A DNA stretch of 64,000 nucleotides, from contig MU405253.1 of assembly GCA_022836615.1 (NCBI GenBank), forward strand, positions 186,001 through 250,000, given 5' to 3'. Of the stretch, positions 24,916 through 35,408 are shown one piece after another. Within the stretch, counting starts at the first letter, position 1, and the number at the start of each line of letters is the position of its first letter. The notes beneath the pieces are model-generated. The model worked only from the letters and a program-made list of their open reading frames with translations. It searched no databases and had not been told where the DNA came from. Made by a program: the position numbers and the translations under genes. The stretch is from Annulohypoxylon bovei var. microspora. Taxonomy: Eukaryota; Ascomycota; Sordariomycetes; Xylariales; Hypoxylaceae.

Positions 24916-25192
24916 TCCCCACGACCGCCAGACATGGGTCCAAAAAGCATCCACTAAAAAACACTTTTATCGGCCAATTAAAAATCAAATTCCAACCTTG
25001 TAATTCCTTATCGATTTTCCTTAAAAGGTTAAAGCCTTCACTTCATGAAGGACATGGGGAAAGCATAAACGTTGAATGTGATTGGTTAATTACTTTATAC
25101 CATGTTTAGTTTCTCGTAAATTGTCTTTTAATTGGCTAAAAGGGCTGGTTTCAGTGGATGCTTTTTGGACCCATGTCTGGCGGTCGTGGGGA
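24916..25192. mobile_element. MITE-like element with 40-bp perfect terminal inverted repeats and TA flanks
   Basis: The left arm (24916-24955, starting TCCCCACGACCGCCAG) is the exact reverse complement of the right arm (25153-25192). Both ends are flanked by TA, as expected for the target duplication of Tc1/mariner-pogo elements. The similarity continues imperfectly inwards: CCAATTAAAA at about 24975 pairs with TTTTAATTGG at about 25126. The 277-bp body has no open frame of note, so this would be a non-autonomous copy mobilised by a Fot1/pogo-type transposase encoded elsewhere. The perfect arms suggest recent insertion or strong constraint. Copy number cannot be judged, because no second copy is in the window. 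Confidence 0.85.
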
Positions 25193-26623
25193 TAGTATTT
25201 ACTTGAGAATGGTCCGTATATTGGTTGAGGAATGGTACGGTATCAAGCAGACCAGGGACCTAACCAGCCGAAATGAAGCGTACCAGGTTCCTCTCAGTTC
25301 TTCCAGTAATTCTTCTAGAAATTCCATCTGCACAACGTCAGATCTTCCCGGTCGATCACGACATAATACCTACATAAGCAATTGACTACTCTACGAAAGC
25401 AAGGGGAGGATTCGTCTACATGAGGAACTTATGTAGGATAGTGATATTTTAAATGTCGAATGTGTTTACATAGTAGTTAATTCACCAAGGCCCGAGCTTT
25501 ATCTAATTCTCATATTTCACACATTTTAGAATCTTCAACGGGGACCGGAAGAAGCAACCGAACCGCTGCTAGTTTCTAATGAAGCTCGTTCGCTCTGCTG
25601 CTGGGAAACTGGGTTACAGTGGCAGAATGGGAGCTAGCTGGGAAGCTGGGTCCGATGCTTGCGAGTTCAGTACATGTACCTTGCATAGGCGAGGATTGAG
25701 AGCGTCTCATTAATGAGACCTCCAGGGCTAACGCGGTTAGGGCACCACCCAGCGTCAATTTTGGTACTGTATCCGCATCGTAGGACCCTAACATAGTATG
25801 GTTCGTGTCCCGTAGCGGCGGAGACTTGTTTATGGCCATCCCCTTTTTGTAAGGGGTAGCTTAATTGCACACATTGAATAGCTTAACCTATGTATGACTA
25901 CCTACTACCTAAGCCCGTGACAAGGTATGCTGCACGTATTTTGTAAATACATATGGAATATGGAATATGGAATATGACAAGGTCAATGATGGATAAAGAA
26001 TAATAATGGGGGTGCTAGATTGACACTACTGGTAGATTTTAAAGGTCTATTTCATATACTACGTGCAGTAGTGTCCTGCTTGTTTATGTGTCTATGGGTT
26101 CCAATCAGGAGGAACTGTCAGTACTGCATAGCATACTACATATTCCAATATCATGGTGGCTGGCTTCTGGGCTCCGGGCTCTGTCGGCTGTGCCGCTAAT
26201 GTAGAATGAGAGGCGAAGAGACTACATACCTGGTAATTTAATAAGTTTGGGGGTATGTCAACGACGTTGAGACTTTTTAGAAAACCCAACCCATTCAGCC
26301 ATATCGTTTATTAATCCACGTAACTGTCATATACGAAGCGGCTCGTTTTCGACCAGTCAGCTGTCGTGCGAGTGCTAGTACTGAACACAAAGAAAGTCTC
26401 CGGTAGGTCTATGTACGCGGCTAGTTTTGAGGCTTGCTGTAATATATGTAGGCCTCAAGACCTGTGATGCGAAGGAGACGGCGAGGCACTGTGTTTTTGG
26501 TACTGTGTTCTCCCGTCTAAGCTTCTTTATCCACACAAGCTTCCTCAAGTTTCTTGGCACTCTAGCCCAGTTAAGTGGATTTTTTATTTATTTATTCTTA
26601 AAAAATAAGAGAGTGCTTAAGGG

Positions 26624-26690
26624 GGATTGGTGGATTAGATGGATTGGTGGATTAGATGGATTGGTGGATTAGATGGATTGGATGGTTGGA
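26624..26690. repeat. Minisatellite, 17-bp unit, three perfect copies plus a degenerate tail
   Basis: GGATTGGTGGATTAGAT is repeated exactly at 26624-26640, 26641-26657 and 26658-26674, and continues as degenerate GGATTGGATGG units to about 26690. It is noncoding and a likely length-variable site. Confidence 0.9.
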
Positions 26691-27246
26691 TTGGATCCGA
26701 ATTAGGATCATTGAGATTGGTGAACAAGGACGAGCATTCGATGGATTTAACTGGGAGACACAACTTGAATCTGTCGAGACCAGGATTTAAATCATTGCTG
26801 GTTAAGGATCAAATTCTTTTATTATTTGAGTATGATTATAATTTATACCACGTACATAAATATGGATTATTTGATGATAAATAAGTGAGTAGTAAAAGTG
26901 GCGATGGTGACAGTGGATTGGAGAAAATAAATCATAAACAATTCATTCAGAGAATGAACCTAGGCAAAAAGTCACTAGTGGCCTGTCATTATGTAAGTAA
27001 AGTTTATGACTTGTATCATTACTTGTTAAGGAAGTATCCGCGAGCCTACATATATGCTGCGTAATACATGCAGCTGCGAAAAGGGGTACCTTACTAGTCC
27101 TATCACTCCCCTTTAGCTCCCGTGCAGCTAAATTGCAGGTGAAAAGTTAATGGTACATAATCGTACGGCTTAATTCTCACAAGGTGTCGTAGTATTACAT
27201 GTACTGCATACTAGTATGGACAGCCAATCCAATCCAATAGGTGCTT

Positions 27247-27262
27247 ACTTACCTAGGTAAGT
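27247..27262. repeat. 16-bp perfect palindrome ACTTACCTAGGTAAGT
   Basis: A perfect self-complementary sequence in noncoding DNA. It is the longest of a family of TAGGTA/TACCTA palindromes scattered through the spacers of this window. Confidence 0.85.
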
Positions 27263-28024
27263 ACCTACTTGTACAGTGTCGCAAAAAAAGAAGATACATC
27301 TGAACTTCCAAGGTGATTGCATGCCGCTTACCGCATCGCACATTACCTACATGTAGGTATGTATGCGCTGGACTCATCTTTGAAATGGGTACTTGCCTTA
27401 GAGGGCATTTGACATTAGATAAGAATAAACAGATTGATTAAATCGAAGCAACTTTATCATTGTTGCGACTTAAGCTTAGTTATTCAGAAACATGAATAAT
27501 AAAAGGTTGAGTCTCAGTGCCTCCTACCTCTCACATGGATGTAGCTAATAGGAGACAGAACGTAGGTACTTGCCTAGGTAGGTACCTACATAGATTTGGG
27601 ATAGATGTTTGTTTGGGCGGCCGATCTGCATTAGTTTGTATTATACATCCACAGACACATAAAGCTCTTCATTAACGTATGTATCAGGGTAAGTAAGATT
27701 AGGTGGGATTTCAATACACGGTTACTAAACATGGTACTTGCTTAAACACGGGATTCCATGTACTTACTTAGTAATGTACACACCTCACACATGTAAGTAT
27801 GTACCAATCTAGCCCACATGCACTTGCCTTCAATTACATGTATCTCTTCTCGCTACCTCGCTAGGTACCTTGCTACATTAAGCTACAAGGTACTTACTCC
27901 TTCCAGATTGCTAAACCAGTGTCAGGCCAGTGCCAGTGCCAGCTTCCCTCTAATTCCTCTTGTCTTAGTTATTATTTCAATTCTGACATCTTGTTAGAGT
28001 CTTCCTTTTTCACCTCACATTTAC

Positions 28025-28078
28025 ACTACTACTACTACTACTACCACCACCACCACCACCACCACCACCACCACCACC
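28025..28078. repeat. Compound trinucleotide microsatellite, (ACT)n then (ACC)n
   Basis: Six ACT units run directly into about twelve ACC units, some 530 bp upstream of the G-beta start codon. It is probably in the promoter or leader of that gene, and no real open frame uses it. Confidence 0.9.
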
Positions 28079-28604
28079 TACCGCTGCTACTAACTAGTTA
28101 ACCTTTGGGGAGTAGTTAGTTTTCCCTTAAGCTGCGTTCTTCTACTCTAATCTCCGCACTTTTTTCTATCGTCGCGCTCTGATGATAAAACCGTCTTCTC
28201 TTTTTCTACATGCGCTTTCTATCTGCTCATCTCTCCAAATTCTCTCCGAGTCTGGCCTAGCTGGGGCTCTACTTTATTTTTTATTTTAATTTTCTTACTC
28301 TGTAATCCATCTTAATACTAGCTATTGGTCGCTGGTCAGAGCACACCCCCGGCAAGGCCCCCCTGGAGCTTGTATTCTCCATCTTCCCTCCTCACCCTTA
28401 CCCCGAGTTGATCCAACCTCACACCTTTTTTCTCTCTTTTTTCTACCCCTTCGGTGTCCTCTCCGCTATTCGCGAATCCCCCCAAAAAATCAATACCGTC
28501 CACACCGCTCGACGACGACGACGACGACGCCCGTCGCCCATCACCGTCCATCCAATTCTTCCGCTGCTCCTCGGTTCCCTCGCTGACACATACCCATCGC
28601 CGTC

Positions 28605-29950
28605 ATGGACTCGCAACGGCCAAACGATGTGTCGCCCGAGGCCATGCAGGCGCGCATTCAACAGGCGCGACGCGAGGCTGAGAACCTAAAAGATAGGATC
28701 AAGCGAAAGAAGGATGAGCTGGCCGATACTACTCGTAAGTGAAATATCTACTCTATCAATTGATAGTTGTTTTTCAGCCGTAATGTTTATTTTTGGTTTG
28801 TTCTAACATTTGCATTCGTCGCTTCTAGTTCGCGCCGTTGCGCAACAATCTCACGAGCCAATTCCCAGGAACCAATTAATGAAGACGAAAAGGACGCTAA
28901 AGGGACATCTGGCAAAGATCTATGCCATGCACTGGTCAACTGATCGAAGACACCTAGTATCCGCCTCGCAAGATGGAAAGTTGATTATTTGGGATGCCTA
29001 CACGACGAACAAGGTCCACGCCATTCCTTTAAGATCATCTTGGGTCATGACCTGCGCTTACGCCCCGAGCGGTAACTACGTCGCCTGTGGTGGTCTGGAT
29101 AATATCTGTTCTATTTATAACCTCAACCAAAACCGAGATGGGCCAACACGCGTTGCCCGTGAACTATCTGGCCACGCTGGTTATTTGTCTTGCTGTCGAT
29201 TCATCAACGACCGGAGTATCCTCACCTCATCTGGCGACATGACATGCATGAAGTGGGATATCGAGACTGGCACTAAAGTTATGGAGTTCGCCGACCATCT
29301 TGGCGATGTCATGAGCATCAGCTTAAATCCTACCAACCAGAACACCTTCATATCTGGCGCTTGCGATGCCTTCGCTAAACTTTGGGATATCCGTGCCGGC
29401 AAGGCTGTGCAGACCTTCGCCGGTCACGAGTCAGATATCAACGCAATCCAGTTTTTCCCGGATGGACATTCCTTCGTGACTGGTTCTGATGATGCGACGT
29501 GCAGGCTATTTGATATCCGAGCGGACAGGGAGCTCAATCTCTATGGCGTAAGTGGATAAACCCGACACTATTTTTATATGCTTAATGCTGACATCGGGAC
29601 ATAGTCGGAATCTATTCTATGCGGTATTACGTCCGTAGCCACTTCTGTCTCTGGCCGTCTACTATTCGCGGGATACGACGACTTCGAGTGCAAGGTATGG
29701 TTATTTCAATCTACTCGGGTCGAACTTCGCCGGCTGACACTTACACTTGATAGGTATGGGACGTTACGAGGGGAGAAAAAGTCGGGTCCCTTGTGGGCCA
29801 TGAGAACCGTGTCAGCTGCTTGGGTGTTAGCAACGATGGCATCAGCTTGTGCACAGGTTCTTGGGACTCAGTAGTAAGTCTTGGCCATCTGGATCACGAC
29901 CTGGCTTCGGTTATGCTGACGTATTACAGCTCAAAATCTGGGCGTACTAG
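28605..29950 (+). CDS. gnb1: Heterotrimeric G-protein beta subunit, WD40
   Basis: Beta subunit of the membrane-bound heterotrimer that couples pheromone and nutrient receptors to cAMP and MAPK signalling (GNB-1, SfaD and Cgb1 in other filamentous fungi). It has five exons (28605-28734, 28829-29547, 29605-29694, 29754-29873, 29930-29950) and 359 aa, the standard length. The N-terminal helix ([24 protein letters not shown]) that pairs with G-gamma is followed by seven WD repeats. The first contains [16 protein letters not shown] and [14 protein letters not shown]. Later ones end in [56 protein letters not shown] and SWDSVLKIWAY. The last exon is only 21 nt and encodes the classic LKIWAY tail. 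The coiled-coil N-terminus distinguishes it from the RACK1/CPC-2 family. Confidence 0.97.
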
Positions 29951-32900
29951 ACGTAGGCGAGCGTCTACAGCATCGATATCGAGACTCGTTACCCGAATCG
30001 TCGGTGCCATTGTCATCTTTCATCGAATGAATATTTGAAACTAATTTCAACCTAATATGCACTTTTCTGAATCGCCGAGATTCGGTGCTGTTAGGACGAA
30101 GTCACGACAGCCTTTCTCAGCACCTATTTTCCTTACTGGCCTACGTTATACTTGATTCCCACCCGACGACTGTTTGCTGCCGCCGACCGAGGAGCCAGAG
30201 GAGTGTATAGTCACCGGTCTTGTCCGCCCTTCGATACCAGAATAATATCATGTTTCTATGCCTGTCTTCCATCTGTCGGTTCTTCCGTTAATATAGCGCC
30301 TCGGACTCCAATGACGACGCTGCTGAACACACGGCTCAGTCTAGCCTCTACTCCTCGAAGCCAGGAAACGGGGGTGTCTTGAGTCCTGTAGAGCAAAGAT
30401 GGGATCTAATGGATGGGTTTTTCTTTTAATCCTCGACCTTTGCTTCCTTGTGGTTTAGTTCAAAAATTACGGCAACTTGATACACGGATGCAGTCTTCTC
30501 CCTCTTCAGGGGGGCATGTTGATACGAAAAGGCTTTTCACCCGGAAAAAACAATTATTGCGCGTCTACTTGATTCCTTTTGCTGCCTTTATTTGCCACCC
30601 CCTGATCTCTATGACGGAGTAGAGGTATTGATTGATATTTTTTGTGGATAAAGGGCAAAATCACTTGAGGATGGTGGCCTACTTTTTCAGTCTGGTGGAA
30701 GGGAGAGATTAACCCAATATTTAGGCTTTGGTGATGGCCGGTCATCGCGCAAGTGTTTCCTAGAGATCGTCCCTCGTGTCGGCGTACCCCTCCAAACATC
30801 AAGGGGGATCAAGTCGGCTAGGTGCAGTTGAAGTAGGGGCAGGAGGAAACACATGCGCATCCGGCGTCATACCGGCCCTTCACTTACTGTCTGTATCATA
30901 GTCATGTCATATTGAACGCTGAAACCATTCAAACTAATACGCTGTTTTCCGTGCTGTCCTGCTTCTAGTTCGTGACAAGCTTGGTTTAATACCCACCAAA
31001 CTATTTAGGGGTAAACTGGTAGATTTCTTGACTTCATTCGACACACCGGATAGGCAGTGCCGTGGATAGTCTTTGAGCAGCCAATACATGCAGCATGGAA
31101 TAGCGCAGGCGCTTTGATGGGCCATCTAATTGTCACTTCAAGTATCATTGGCATAGCATTGACTTTGGATAGGACTGGTTCGTTGCTATTCCTATGATGA
31201 CGGCTCATTGATATTAATATTTAAGGAATGATTAGTGTTGAATCAGCGGGTTCCGTCATGAGTTGCTACGATCTTCCAACTCATGATCATGCTATTATAA
31301 ATAGGAGTACGTGGCGCAGAGTAAAGGGCATATTCAAAAGGGAGCAACATATTGCCATAATCATGGCCAAGTCTCTCTTGAGGAACATCCACCTGTGCTG
31401 ATAGATCATGTCTGACCGAGTCTACTTCGTTGTTAGGAGATCCACTACACTCACCCGTCTCAGGGACTAGTGTTGCTCAATACATTAGTTAGAGATAAAT
31501 ATCTACCTACATAATGATATACGCATCGAGTGGTACGTATTGGATGGATATTCGTAGACACCAAATTAATTGGCTTGGGAGAAAATATATACTGGGAGTG
31601 AACACTCCCTATGATCAATGTTCTTTTAGGGGTCTTGTTTGACAACAGGCTATATGGACAGACATGAAACCCCTTTCAATCGTTATGCTCGTTACCAATT
31701 TCCTTCATGTCTACTAGGGTTTAGAAGTTCTCTTCAATAAATTTTTATGTAACCTTCTTATGATATAAATATGAACTCACAGGTCTTTAGATTCAATGAG
31801 TTCCCATATAGGCCTAAAACAAGACGGGTTACTGATCTTCTAGTTCATCAAGAGGAATTTAGCTCAGATCTTCACTAATTAATTCGCAGGTGGTTTATTA
31901 CTTTAGTAAGCCTTCTATAGCAGCACTTACTCGGGTAAATGGTGTGAGGGAAGATGAGATCACACTAGGAATCATAACATGACCACTTGTATGTAGACAA
32001 GCAGTCCTCGAAGCAACTAGTTACACGCTGCTCAGTCACATAAGTCTCGAGAACCTCAAAGACAGTAACGAAGGAGGGTAAAACCCAGAATTTCAAGTGC
32101 TATGTAGGTAGTCAGTTAACAGATGACATTAGGCTTGCTCTCGCGATGTCTACTTGTTCCCATTCAGTCTGACCTCAAGATGTATTTGTATTAAACCTCT
32201 GTATGAAATAGGTAGGTCGTTCGTGATACATATGTGGGCTAGCGCCAGTCATCCTTCGGCTGACGATCACGATAAGCTATAACCTGTAAACATTTCTCTA
32301 AATATAGTTATATGGGGTGTTAGGTTGCCTTTTTGTATTCTCTCTCTAGTGAGACTGACAGTGTATGTGTAACAAGGAGTATCTGTGATTTGGTGATTAT
32401 ATTTGAGTATATTTGAGTGGAATACATGTTCATTGCGTGGTGTTGTCCTAGATGGTGTTAAATACCATGGAATATAAGTTTGATCTAGGGTAAGATCTAT
32501 ATATTATTATTAACATTATTCAATGTTCTCTATTTTCTTTTAAAAACCTTCATGTAGAAAGTAGTGATTCCTCCAAGGCTAGTCTCATGTTGGTTGGTCG
32601 TAGACAGAATATACAGACGATGTCGGCTATGCCGAAGCGAACGGAATTGGAGTTATTTTTAGGACGAGGCAGGCTCCCCTTTTCGTTCCACACCCCGGTT
32701 GTCGCCCCCAACTATTCTTATATTACGTTTCATGCCAGATGCCATAGAAGTTCTAGAAGACTTCTGTAAACGTGTAACAGGATTGAGTTCCTCATGGTTC
32801 CGATAACATTCTCCGAGGGAACTTGCAGCCTTCTCATCTACATAGATATCTAGCCTAGCCTTCGTCCTGAAAGTTACCTACCTAGGCAGACTATAACAGG

Positions 32901-34460
32901 CTCTTCCTATATCTAGGACTAGCTAGCCTTGCTACACCACAATACATACAATTCATGTATGTGACCGTCTCCATTTCTCCCTATCTTCCCAAATGGAAGA
33001 CCGAGACAGAGCAGACCCTCATCATGTCGTCTTTTATTATTAGAACAGGTCAAACCTATCATGATTCATGACGTCGTCAGAACTGATGGCACGACGTGTT
33101 CGTACGCCAACATCTCTTGTGCCACACTTAAGTAGCCGGCGCAAGAAATTTTCCGGCTCGCTAATCGTATTTTGACATAGTGAAACGTCGAAGAAGCGTA
33201 GCGTGTTTTCTTGGTAGCTACATAAATCCTCGAAGCTCACGAGAGGTAATCTCTTTGATCGAATAAGGTAAAATCGTGATTTTTTTCCCGAGCCTGATCT
33301 ACATTTGTAGGGATCAACTTATGGTCATTGCCTCCTTTTCCCTCGTCTCCCCGTTCTCCTCGTCCATTTTCATACCTAGTTTTTTTTCTTTTTGCTTTAA
33401 ATAAAGCTGATTAGCAATTACATAATGTAGTATTTACACCACTTAGCATTGTTATTGGTTACGATTGGAGTAATATCAAGTATGAATATAGACATGTATG
33501 AAGCGAGAATTGGTAAAGAGATTAATGGGAACAGTGGGAAGTGGTTCTCCCCCCCGGTCTCTTACCACGTTTTTAATCCCTGTCAAGGGTCTCGCATTGA
33601 AGACCGCGCAATGCCCAATGCCGCGATCCCAACCCATCGTATTATCTTGGTAGGTACGTGTTCCATACATAGTAAGTATCTACGTACTACAATTCGATGT
33701 GCTTTGCTTTTACCATCATTAGTTAGTTAGTTAGAACATACAGCGGCTGTTATACTCATTTCCGTATAAACGACCGGCGCTTTAAGTTTTTAGTCATTGA
33801 CTATTCGTCTTTTGTTTTATTTCTTTATTATTTTTACCGGGATCTCCGGGTATATGGATTTCGGCGAGGCAAGAACATTCGTACATCGTTTGAAAGGACC
33901 GAGGCCGTTACCACCTAAGTAAAAAAAAAAACCTGCGTGGTTAAGTGGGTCCTTGCATATTCTCTAACGAGCTCGCTAAGTTGACTATGCCCGATCGAGC
34001 CTAACTAGTCTCAACTAATCCTAACCGATCTTTGTTTCGTGGCGTCTGAAACATCCTGACGCATATCTCAGCCGTTCCTCCGTACTGCTGCGTACTGATG
34101 ATGAACCTGACGTGCTCCTTTCTTCCCATAATTCCTTCCCATTAGTCGATTTAGGCATTGTTCCAGAAACATTCCTTTATTATTTTTATTGTTACTCATT
34201 ATTATTTTATTTCTTTTTTATTCCTTGCATTCCAGCCGAAACCCAAACCCAAACCCTCGTCCCATCCCTTCCTTGCAAACATTGGACCGCCGCACCGCAT
34301 TATCAGCCTATCCTTCTCTTCCTCCCTCCTCCACTACCACCACCCATAGCCCTATACGCTACACGGCCACGTTCTTCCATCCCTCACCCACACCGACTAA
34401 GCTAGTATTTACATATATCAACCCTTTCGCCCCATCCTTTCCCTTCCTTGCTGGCCCATC
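29951..34460. other. 4.5-kb gene-free interval between the G-beta and phosducin-like genes
   Basis: No frame here has domain motifs or coding composition. The first few hundred bases are likely the G-beta 3' UTR. About 31,200-32,560 looks visibly more AT-rich than the surroundings. From about 34,110 to 34,460 the DNA is CT-rich and probably the leader of the next gene. No transposon remnant is recognisable by eye. An unannotated long noncoding RNA or decayed element is possible. Confidence 0.45.
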
Positions 34461-35408
34461 ATGACTTCTACTTCTGCAAACATAAACAACAATCCCACTC
34501 CAGCACAGGAAGAATTCCAAGACTTCCTTGATAAAAACACCGAAAAAGGATCGCGAGCACATCCAGAGGATCGAGACGACATTCGGAGAGAGACCGAGAA
34601 CAGCGACGACGACGACAACGAAGACGAAGAGGATCAGTATCGCAACGCGCAGATAGAAGCAGCAATGCGCGTTCCTACTTTGACAGGCGACGTGAAGTTG
34701 CCTCCGGCTAGCTTCGACTCAGGCCGTAGTACCGGTGTGAAGGGTGTCATCGCCGACGCCCGCTCCTACGAGCAGGCTCGTCAGAGCAAGTGGCGGAATA
34801 GGGTTCGCGCTGCTCGTCAGTCAGTATTCGGAGGGAGAGGCGACACATCTCGGACTACGGGTTCGCACAGTGGCGAAAGCGAAGAGGATGAAGACGAGGA
34901 TGCCTTCCTCCAACAATGGAGAGAGTCGCGAAGACAAGAGCTTGAGAGGGATGCGAAGAACAACATTCGCAACAGGAGAACAAGCCCAAGTCTAAGGATG
35001 TTTGGACGCCTGGACACCGTCGACGCGTTGGGATACTTAGATGCCATCGAAAAGGTGGGGAGAGAGACTGTTGTCGTGGTATTCGTTTACGACCACCAGG
35101 TTAGTTCATTTCCTTCGCGCGCAATGCGTAGCAATAACTATATACTAATCGGATGATAGTGTGAGGTATCAGGTCTCATCGGATCGGCGCTGCGACCGCT
35201 TGTTGCTGCCTATCCCGAGGTTCATTTCGTCAAAGTCCACTACGAAGACATAGAATTCGACAATGCTGCCGTACCTACGATTCTGGCATACCGGAACCAG
35301 GGCGACCTATTCGCAAACCTGACAGGCATCATTGATATGATCCCCGACGACGAGGACTTCGACGGCGATTCGCTAAAGAGGATCTTCAAGAAGCATAACA
35401 TCATTTAA
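34461..35408 (+). CDS. Phosducin-like protein (PhLP1/BDM-1 type), G-beta-gamma assembly factor
   Basis: Cytosolic thioredoxin-fold co-chaperone. Together with the CCT chaperonin, family members fold G-beta and load it onto G-gamma; loss of Cryphonectria BDM-1 resembles loss of G-beta. It has two exons (34461-35099, 35160-35408) and 295 aa. The N-terminal half is acidic and disordered (DDDDNEDEEDQY, SGESEEDEDEDAFLQQWRESR), with a conserved GVKGVIADARSYEQARQSKW block. The C-terminal thioredoxin-like domain begins MFGRLDTVDALGYLDAIEKV and continues VVVVFVYDHQCEVSGLIGSALRPLVAAYPEVHFVKV, AAVPTILAYRNQGDLFANL and DFDGDSLKRIF. It lacks a CxxC redox centre, as phosducins do. A 60-nt intron falls just before the conserved Cys. 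It is the next gene downstream of G-beta and lies on the same strand. Confidence 0.92.

Larger units (their letters stand above)
25195..28604. other. Gene-poor spacer upstream of the G-beta gene
   Basis: About 3.4 kb with no gene I can support. It contains a 17-bp minisatellite (26624-26674), a small TATGGAA repeat near 25952-25975, a cluster of palindromes (27247-27262, 27578-27589), and a CTA/CCA microsatellite (28025-28078). The last 500 bp is CT-rich and probably the G-beta leader. A minus-strand frame at 25576-25839 has no recognisable domain. Confidence 0.5.

Noticed and set aside
24914..25194. Inverted repeat considered as a CRISPR unit or terminator hairpin
   Set aside because: There is only one pair, the organism is a eukaryote, and TA flanks with 40-bp arms fit a transposable element better.
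25576..25870. Two overlapping minus-strand frames of 87 and 67 aa
   Set aside because: No domain, no splice partners and no composition signal; a decayed element cannot be excluded but is not supported.
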